The position numbers and the translations under genes were made by a program. A DNA stretch of 41,633 nt from JAUVIB01 sp964424545 (GTDB taxonomy: Bacteria; Calditrichota; Calditrichia; Calditrichales; Calditrichaceae): the NCBI GenBank assembly GCA_964424545.1, contig CAYRJN010000006.1:1-41633 (forward strand). The letters run 5' to 3'. The notes beneath the pieces are model-generated. The model saw only the letters and a program-made list of their open reading frames with translations. It searched no databases and had not been told where the DNA came from. Shown in pieces: positions 35,701 through 41,633 of this stretch. Positions within the stretch are counted from its first letter, which is position 1; every line of letters begins with the position of its first letter.

Positions 35701-37062
35701 TCAAATTTTAAATTCCTTCGGACTATAACTGATTTTCTTACCCGTCTGCACCGCCTTATTAACTTTTAAAACCGCTACGGCCGTCTCATAACCGACTTCG
35801 ACAGGACAATTAGGCGTCGCTTTGCCGCGAATGGAATCGAAAAAGTTTTCAAGATGCGGTTTATGATAAGGATCATTAAAAACAACGGGAATCTCAAATT
35901 TCGGTGGAGCCAGCGTTTCCCGAACGTCCAACACTACGCCGGGCTTGGGTTTTGCCTCTTCTTTAGGTGCATCCAACACACCTTCTTCGACCCATTTTTG
36001 CCAATCGGGCGCGGACTGCTCTCTGAAAACGCCGAGACGCGCGGCAGATTCCGAAATTTGCAGCGTCCCTTGATCGCCCATAAAAGCTTCAAAATAGCCT
36101 TCGTAGCTGTTGGTGGTTATGGTTTGATAAAAGGCTCTGACTTTTCCGTATTTCTCCGTTTCATACACAAACAAGGTTTGTACCGTATCATACCATTCAT
36201 GGGTCTTTTTGTGATAATAATCCGTTCCGCCGCTGGCCATTACCGAAACAGGATTGGATTCGAGAAACCAACTGAATATATCGATCTGGTGCGAACCTAA
36301 GTCGACTATGGGTCCGCCTCCGAGTCCTTTGTACCAACGCCAGTTACGAAACTGATGCATATCCTTAAATCCGTATTTATGCAGTATATGTTGTGGAATA
36401 GTATATTTTTTCGGCCAGCCGATATCGGGTTGAACGCCACGGTTCCATTGGGCGTTAATCGTAGTGATTCTACCTAATAGATGAGCTTGCGACAATAGCG
36501 TATCAAAACTGTAGCGATAACGCGGGTTGCTTCTCCTCTGATGACCGATTTGAACGATCTTTCCGGAACGTTTGGCGGCGCGCACTATACGCTTGGCGCC
36601 TTCGAGCGTATTAGACATCTCCTTTTCACAATACACATTCAATCCAGCGTCAAGACAGGCTTCCGCATGGGTTGCATGCCAAAAATCGGGTGTGGCTATT
36701 ATCACAGCATCCAATTCTTTCTCTTTGGCCAGCATTTCTTGATAATCCGTATAGCGATTTAATTGATGACCGTACTTTTTAAGAATACGATAGGCCCTTT
36801 TCTGATTAAAATCAGTCCAGATATCGCAAACCGCTTTAAAACGCAAGTTGGGGATTTTTAGCATGGCGTTCATCAAAACTTGTCCTTCGGCGCCCGTTCC
36901 CAGCAATGCGACATTAATATCGTTGCTGTCGTTGGCTCGCGCTTTGGTCATAATCATAGGAGCAAACATCATCCCGGCTCCGACTATGCCGGTTTTTTTC
37001 ATGAAACTCCGGCGATTTATTGAATTGTCCGCCTTGTTTTTTTCAATTTTTTGTTTGTTCAT
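35701..37062 (-). CDS. Tat-exported Gfo/Idh/MocA-family oxidoreductase, first gene of the cytochrome operon
   Basis: The 453-residue protein has a twin-arginine signal (NRRSFMKKTG, Arg17-Arg18), an NAD(P)-binding fold with ALLGTGAEGQVL at about 52-63, ATPDFWHA near 123-130 and YCEKEMSN with Lys147. The C-terminal domain has GGGPIVDLGSHQIDIF and YHKPHLENFFDSIRG. It is a distinct subfamily from the other two, with Glu-Met in place of Pro-Met after the lysine. Probably it oxidises a sugar or glycoside in the periplasm. AAAGGA lies about six bases before the ATG. The gene is followed, after 18 bases, by the heptaheme cytochrome, and a promoter with a palindromic operator lies 117-146 bases upstream. 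It is the first gene of the seven-gene unit. Confidence 0.9.
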   Translation of the reverse strand: MNKQKIEKNKADNSINRRSFMKKTGIVGAGMMFAPMIMTKARANDSNDINVALLGTGAEGQVLMNAMLKIPNLRFKAVCDIWTDFNQKRAYRILKKYGHQLNRYTDYQEMLAKEKELDAVIIATPDFWHATHAEACLDAGLNVYCEKEMSNTLEGAKRIVRAAKRSGKIVQIGHQRRSNPRYRYSFDTLLSQAHLLGRITTINAQWNRGVQPDIGWPKKYTIPQHILHKYGFKDMHQFRNWRWYKGLGGGPIVDLGSHQIDIFSWFLESNPVSVMASGGTDYYHKKTHEWYDTVQTLFVYETEKYGKVRAFYQTITTNSYEGYFEAFMGDQGTLQISESAARLGVFREQSAPDWQKWVEEGVLDAPKEEAKPKPGVVLDVRETLAPPKFEIPVVFNDPYHKPHLENFFDSIRGKATPNCPVEVGYETAVAVLKVNKAVQTGKKISYSPKEFKI

Positions 37063-37164
37063 AAGACATCCTTTTTATTCGATTCATTTAATTTATCAAA
37101 ACTCAAAAATATTATCGTGTTTCATAAACCCCAATAAATACAAACAGATTATTACTTGTTACTT

Positions 37165-37177
37165 TTGCATCATGCAA
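37165..37177. promoter_or_regulatory. Palindromic operator at the cytochrome-operon promoter
   Basis: TTGCATCATGCAA is a perfect inverted repeat (TTGCAT-N-ATGCAA) centred at 37171. It sits directly downstream of the -10 element, covering the expected transcription start, a typical place for repressor binding. The regulator is unknown. Confidence 0.5.
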
Positions 37178-37178
37178 C

Positions 37179-37208
37179 ATTATACAAACTAAACGATTAA
37201 GAGTACAA
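37179..37208 (-). promoter_or_regulatory. Sigma-70-type promoter of the Gfo/Idh-cytochrome operon
   Basis: Read leftward, TATAAT (plus 37179-37184) is a perfect -10, and TTGTAC (plus 37203-37208) is a plausible -35 with 18 bases between. The expected start is near 37172, about 110 bases before the first gene's ATG. Confidence 0.5.
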
Positions 37209-37265
37209 AAATTTTAACATAAGAGCGTCGCTACCGCGATCTTAATTCGGGATTATATTTTCCCC

Positions 37266-40200
37266 TTACAATTCTTTCAAATAAATATTGCGATATTCTA
37301 TTTTTGTACTGTGATTTTGCAGTCCGATATACCCTTTTCTACGTTTGATTCCGGGATGTTTCTTCACCTTGTCCATGTGATTAATTAAATTGGCATTATT
37401 CACTTCCACGCCGTTAACCAAAACTTTTACATGCGGCCCCTTGCAGGTAATTTCCATTTTTTGCCATTCGCCGGCATGTTTGGTGGCGCGTTTGGAAGGG
37501 GCCTGCACATTATAAACGCTACCTGTATATTGCCACGAATGTAATTTGGTGTATTTGCTTCCGTAATCGTCAAGTACCTGAATTTCCATACCCACATAAG
37601 CCGGATTCCCTTTTCTCGGCGTACGCAAAAAGACGCCGCTGTTGCCGTTCTCCGGAACGCGGAATTCTAGTTCTAATTTAAAGTCTGAAAATTGCCTGCT
37701 TGTAGATATCCAGCCGCCACCGCCGCCGTCCGTATATAAAATGCCGTCTTTAACATTCCATTTACCATTGCCGACAATTTCCCAGCCGTCCAAATTTTTG
37801 CCGTTAAACAATCTACCGTTAAACAGCGGTTCAGCCGGCGGATTAAGCTCTTTAATAAAGATATTTCTAAAATAGAGAGGCGTATGATGAGATTGTAATT
37901 CGATTTGACCGATAGGATAAATAGGTTTGTCGCGTTCCCAATAATTCTCCATGATCACGTTATCCACAACAAGCCGGTCGTTCAAATAAACGGTTACCCG
38001 TTCCCCTTTCATAATGATATGAAAAGTATTCCACTCGCCTACGGGTTTATCGGCTTTTACCAACGGTTTATCCGCATGAATTTTATTGTTAAATAAACCG
38101 CCCGAACCGACGGATTGCATTTCGCCATCCGCGGGGTCCCAAATCTGCACCTGCGGAGCGCCGCGTAAATAGATTCCGCTGTCCCCATGCTTTTCTATTT
38201 TCCAGTCCACATACATTTCAAAATCGCGATAATCTTTAACCGTACATAAATGGCTTCCCGCACCGTCAAAATAAAGAATACCGTCCACCACTTTCCAATG
38301 TTTGCGCATCAATTTATCGGCTTCTTGCTGCGCTTTTTTTAACTCTTCAGGCGACATTGAAGCCCGCTTCGGAGGATTCGCCACAAGACCTTTCCAACCT
38401 TTTAAATCCTTTCCGTTAAAAAGATAAGTGAAACCTTCCGGCGGTTCGCGCAAACCTGCGTTTTCCTTTCGATATTGATGCAAGTCCTTTTTTAACGCCT
38501 TATCCGCATTGGCTTCGATTATGGCAAAAGCAATATCTTCACCTTTCAGGCTTGTTTTATCCACTTCAGCGGCGGCGATTCTCATAGCCGTAGACGATGC
38601 CGTAATACCAAGATCTTTGTCATATACTTTGGAAGCCACGTAATTTAAAGAGTTGTACGTTTTCAGATTAGCCATATCGGATATAATCTGTTTTTTTAAT
38701 TCTATGTCTTTGGTCGAATTTAATAAATCATTATAATAATTCAATTCTACCAAATCGCCGAGATTATTATCCCTCAACAGCCTTAATACGCCGCGCATTG
38801 CCAAAACACGTGTTTGTTTATTTTTATTGCGCTTTACGATTTTCATTAAAGGATCTATTGCACGGCTGTCCGGCCAATTATATAAAGCACGGCGAGCAAA
38901 GTCTTTAATTTCGGCATTTTTGTTATGCATTTCGGATAAAATATACTCCAATGCCTTTTGGCCGCCCAAATTGCGCAGGATATAAAAAAGCGTCTTGCTG
39001 TTTTCTACAGATTTATCTTTTCCTAATACGCCTATTACTTTAGCGATCGCTTCATCCTTATCTAAATGTTTGCCGATGGCAACCGATAAACTGCGCGCTT
39101 CTCTCTCCTCTTTAGGATCAGTAGCTTTGGCAAGATATGAAAGAACCAAATCAAATTTATCGGGAGACGCGACCATTTTTAACGTTTTCAATGCCGTGAT
39201 ACGGACTTTTGAATCGGACGATTTTAATTGATTAATGATAAAATCCTGCATATTGCGGGCATCGCGTTTTGCCAGCATTTCCAAAACGGCCAACTTAACG
39301 CGCGGCGTAAAAGAAGACATATTTTCTTCCAAGAAAGGATATATTATATTATTAGGAAGAGTATTTAAGTAAGTAAAAGATTTTGCGATTACGGCCTTGT
39401 CATCCGTTTTTGTCAACAAATCTTTCATTGCTTCTACAGATTTATCTTTTTCAAGAGTAAACACGGCCGCTATTGAAGCCATAATAACCGAGGGAGAATG
39501 ATCATCCAACCCATTAACTGCCAACGGAGCGGCAGCTTTATCTCCCCTGCGTCCCAACATAGCAATTATTTCGCCTTTCTTTGAATCGGAAACAGCACCG
39601 GCTTTTTGAATCCAGACGCTTGTTATCTCTTTTCCCGATAATTTCTCGGCAATTTTCAGAATCCCTTCCGCGTATTCAAAATCAGCGCCGTCAAACAGAC
39701 TTAATAATTTCGCATTCAATCCGGCGCCTTCATTTTCAGCCATAATAGTAAGCGCATCGAGTTTATGATTAACATCAAAATTTCCTTGATCATCGGTAAC
39801 AACTTCATCAAGGATTTCTTTAGCCTCTTTATAAGGCAAATTTTCGGCCAGTCTTAAATATTGCGCCGTCGCCATATTCTTTTCAAAGCTTGTTTGACTG
39901 TTTTTTATCTCTTTCAGATATAGGTTTTTTGCCGGACGATAACCCATATTGGCTAATGAAAAAAGAACGGCATTTTTTACCGACTTGTTTTTATCATCGG
40001 CAAAAGCGATAATTTTACTTGCAGCCGGTTTGTATTTTATTTCACCGATTGTTTTTATACAGGCGATTTTTTCTTTATCGCTGTTCTTTTCCATATTCAG
40101 ATACGATGCAAGCGTTTTGCCGGCCATATCATTGTCAATCTGACGGTAGACCTCTATAACGGAATCGAACAATTCGGGATTCTTAAGATATGGATTTAAC

Positions 40201-40619
40201 TTCGCCACCAAATCGTCGCCGGCAATGGGCAATAATTGTCGTATCATAAAACGTTTATTCAGCGCAGAATGTTCGTCGTTTAAATAAATTATTACCGTCT
40301 GAATTAAATTTTGACGGTTTTGACGATCGCCGTATTTACCGATATAGTTGGCCGCGCCGTTTAAAGCGTATTTACTTTGATTTTTAACGCTCCATTCATC
40401 GGCATCCAACCCTTTTGACACTTCGACGAGTCCGTTTACGCCGAACCCAAGTAAAGCTTGGTCGAGCAACCTGCCTTCCACTTCATTTTCAGCGGGATAT
40501 GCCTTAAGCAATTCTTGCAGAGTTACGCCTGAATTAGCAGGATTTTGCCTACCACCGGCGCAGCTTAACAGCATCGCGGTTAGGATCGTACCTATTAAAA
40601 GATATAATTTTATTTTCAT
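37266..40619 (-). CDS. Lipoprotein with HEAT-repeat solenoid and two DUF1080 (3-keto-disaccharide hydrolase) domains
   Basis: The 1117-residue protein has a lipoprotein signal ending AMLLSC (Cys20). About 700 residues of helical HEAT-type repeats follow. Two DUF1080 domains come last: the first starts TYLFNGKDLKGWKG near residue 730 and has the EKHGDSGIYLRGAPQVQIWD core; the second starts LFNGKNLDGWEIVG near 931 and has NGNSGVFLRTP. DUF1080 is a concanavalin-like fold; members act on 3-keto-disaccharides. The start is ATG 40619 because GGAG is six bases upstream; the TTG at 40631 lacks one. The cleavage would occur in the cell envelope. HEAT repeats may form a substrate- or complex-binding scaffold. 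It is co-transcribed with the Gfo/Idh gene 46 bases upstream. Confidence 0.9.
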   Translation of the reverse strand: MKIKLYLLIGTILTAMLLSCAGGRQNPANSGVTLQELLKAYPAENEVEGRLLDQALLGFGVNGLVEVSKGLDADEWSVKNQSKYALNGAANYIGKYGDRQNRQNLIQTVIIYLNDEHSALNKRFMIRQLLPIAGDDLVAKLNPYLKNPELFDSVIEVYRQIDNDMAGKTLASYLNMEKNSDKEKIACIKTIGEIKYKPAASKIIAFADDKNKSVKNAVLFSLANMGYRPAKNLYLKEIKNSQTSFEKNMATAQYLRLAENLPYKEAKEILDEVVTDDQGNFDVNHKLDALTIMAENEGAGLNAKLLSLFDGADFEYAEGILKIAEKLSGKEITSVWIQKAGAVSDSKKGEIIAMLGRRGDKAAAPLAVNGLDDHSPSVIMASIAAVFTLEKDKSVEAMKDLLTKTDDKAVIAKSFTYLNTLPNNIIYPFLEENMSSFTPRVKLAVLEMLAKRDARNMQDFIINQLKSSDSKVRITALKTLKMVASPDKFDLVLSYLAKATDPKEEREARSLSVAIGKHLDKDEAIAKVIGVLGKDKSVENSKTLFYILRNLGGQKALEYILSEMHNKNAEIKDFARRALYNWPDSRAIDPLMKIVKRNKNKQTRVLAMRGVLRLLRDNNLGDLVELNYYNDLLNSTKDIELKKQIISDMANLKTYNSLNYVASKVYDKDLGITASSTAMRIAAAEVDKTSLKGEDIAFAIIEANADKALKKDLHQYRKENAGLREPPEGFTYLFNGKDLKGWKGLVANPPKRASMSPEELKKAQQEADKLMRKHWKVVDGILYFDGAGSHLCTVKDYRDFEMYVDWKIEKHGDSGIYLRGAPQVQIWDPADGEMQSVGSGGLFNNKIHADKPLVKADKPVGEWNTFHIIMKGERVTVYLNDRLVVDNVIMENYWERDKPIYPIGQIELQSHHTPLYFRNIFIKELNPPAEPLFNGRLFNGKNLDGWEIVGNGKWNVKDGILYTDGGGGGWISTSRQFSDFKLELEFRVPENGNSGVFLRTPRKGNPAYVGMEIQVLDDYGSKYTKLHSWQYTGSVYNVQAPSKRATKHAGEWQKMEITCKGPHVKVLVNGVEVNNANLINHMDKVKKHPGIKRRKGYIGLQNHSTKIEYRNIYLKEL

Positions 40620-40665
40620 GAATTTCTCCAAAAATAGAATTTACTTGTAAATTACTGCGATTTTT

Positions 40666-41633
40666 TTACAAATGCCAAGGCTCTCGCATGGATTGATCGA
40701 TATAATGATTGGCAGCGTCATCATTGATAAACTTTAATGCGACGGGATCGAACTCTAATCTACGTCCCGTACGCAACGCTATTTTTGCAAGATTAACCAG
40801 TGTTGCCGAACGGAAAGCGTTTTGCTCGTTCAAAGCGAATTTTTTCCTCTCGCGCACCGCCTGATAAAAATCCGTTATTTGGGGTTCGGGATCGGGCATA
40901 GCGGAAATTTTCTTTTTCAAATCGGGAATATCCGATTTCAAACCGGGATAGAGCTTGCCTTTGGGCCCTTCAAGAAAGGCGGCGTCTTTATTAGCATTGG
41001 CGCCGTCCAGTACAATTTCACAACCGTCATCATAGCGCATACGAATAGTTCGGAATGAACCGACGGCATCGGGATGCGCTTGCGGCGCGTCAACGACAAT
41101 TTCAATCGGACTGGTATGATCTTTATTTAAAAGATACTGAACGGGATCTAAATAATGCTGCCCCATATCGCCGATTCCGCCGCCGTCATAATCCCAGTAC
41201 CCTCTGAAAGAGGTATGTACTCGATGATGATTATAGGGTTTATAAGGCGCGGGCCCCAACCAGAAATTATAATCCAGCTCTTCCGGTATCCATTCCGGCT
41301 GCAAATCGGTTTTTCCCGACCAGTAAAATTTCCATTCAAATCCGGTAGTGGCGCTTATAGTAGCCTTCAACGGCCAACCGAGAATGCCGCTTTCCACCAC
41401 TTTTTTAATAGGTTTAACATTAGTGCCGAATCCATAGAAACGGCCACGAAAGCGGAACCATGTATTGATACGAAAAATTCTACCGTTTTTTTGTACTGCG
41501 TCAACCAAACGAATCCCTTCGCCTATTGTGCGCGTCATCGGTTTTTCGCACCAAATATCTTTACCCGCTTCGGCGGCGGCTATGGCAATCAATCCGTGCC
41601 AATGCGGCGGCGTGGCTATATGAACTACGTCAA
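40666..41633 (-). CDS. Gfo/Idh/MocA-family oxidoreductase, C-terminal part (cut by window edge)
   Basis: The frame is open at the window end; the visible 322 residues lack the N-terminus, so the Tat signal cannot be checked. ATPPHWHGLIA and WCEKPMTRTIGEG, with the Lys in the classical E-K-P motif, give the family. WIPEELDYNFWLGPAPYKPY, GGGIGDMGQHYLDPVQYL and the end MREPWHL match the 31847 protein closely, so the two are paralogs of one subfamily. It lies 46 bases before the HEAT-DUF1080 gene, with which it is probably co-transcribed. The expected role is oxidation of a glycoside to the keto form used by that protein. Confidence 0.9.
   Translation of the reverse strand, partial: DVVHIATPPHWHGLIAIAAAEAGKDIWCEKPMTRTIGEGIRLVDAVQKNGRIFRINTWFRFRGRFYGFGTNVKPIKKVVESGILGWPLKATISATTGFEWKFYWSGKTDLQPEWIPEELDYNFWLGPAPYKPYNHHRVHTSFRGYWDYDGGGIGDMGQHYLDPVQYLLNKDHTSPIEIVVDAPQAHPDAVGSFRTIRMRYDDGCEIVLDGANANKDAAFLEGPKGKLYPGLKSDIPDLKKKISAMPDPEPQITDFYQAVRERKKFALNEQNAFRSATLVNLAKIALRTGRRLEFDPVALKFINDDAANHYIDQSMREPWHL

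Noticed and set aside
1..41633. tRNA, rRNA, CRISPR arrays, insertion sequences or prophage genes
   Set aside because: No tRNA arm signature, regularly spaced repeats, transposase or integrase motifs, or phage structural genes were seen on either strand.

Overview
The window is an A+T-rich bacterial chromosome segment. Gene content points to a Gram-negative didermic bacterium of the FCB group: an outer-membrane barrel protein carrying TolB-type propeller repeats, SurA/PpiC periplasmic foldases, a DUF4296-type lipoprotein, Tat-exported Gfo/Idh/MocA oxidoreductases and DUF1080 proteins. A Calditrichota-like lineage fits best, but that is an inference from gene content and not a placement. A 10-base N gap inside lon shows this is a scaffold of a draft or metagenome assembly. 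Three genes are broken (a sulfatase, a Mut7-C RNase, a metallo-beta-lactamase-fold hydrolase), either by real decay or partly by sequence error.

Layout. 1-272: start of rmuC, leftward. 547-6108: a rightward set with a di-heme cytochrome c peroxidase and its terminator, a decayed sulfatase, an alpha/beta hydrolase, fabH, lipA and a frameshifted ubiquitin-like/Mut7-C gene. 6155-9232: a leftward three-part protein (HEXXH peptidase-like, TolB propeller, outer-membrane barrel). 9405-11187: a rightward lipoprotein and a membrane protein made of three VanZ-like modules. 11273-27144: a long leftward run, in transcription order lon, TPR protein, mfd, three parvulin-type foldases (the last is surA), the broken hydrolase, yajQ, a small membrane protein, a sugar-nucleotide epimerase and a divergent glycogen-debranching-type protein with a CRP-type site upstream. 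27733-28629: a rightward thioredoxin-like protein. 28645-37062: a leftward seven-gene unit behind one recognisable promoter and palindromic operator. 37266-41633: a second leftward unit.

The most interesting part is 28645-41633. Two adjacent transcription units hold three Gfo/Idh/MocA oxidoreductases (two with visible Tat signals, the third cut by the window edge), a lipoprotein with a HEAT solenoid fused to two DUF1080 (3-keto-disaccharide hydrolase) domains, a membrane-anchored heptaheme cytochrome c, a five-helix membrane protein with two candidate heme-b histidines, a discoidin-like protein, an Agl23/GT39-type membrane glycosyltransferase and an ApbE-like flavin transferase. I infer a cell-envelope oxidative glycoside-processing system: sugars are oxidised at C3 by exported NAD(P)-type enzymes, the 3-keto products are cleaved by the DUF1080 protein, and electrons may pass to the heptaheme cytochrome and the membrane cytochrome b. 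The pairing of oxidoreductase and cytochrome genes is seen directly; the electron route is a hypothesis.
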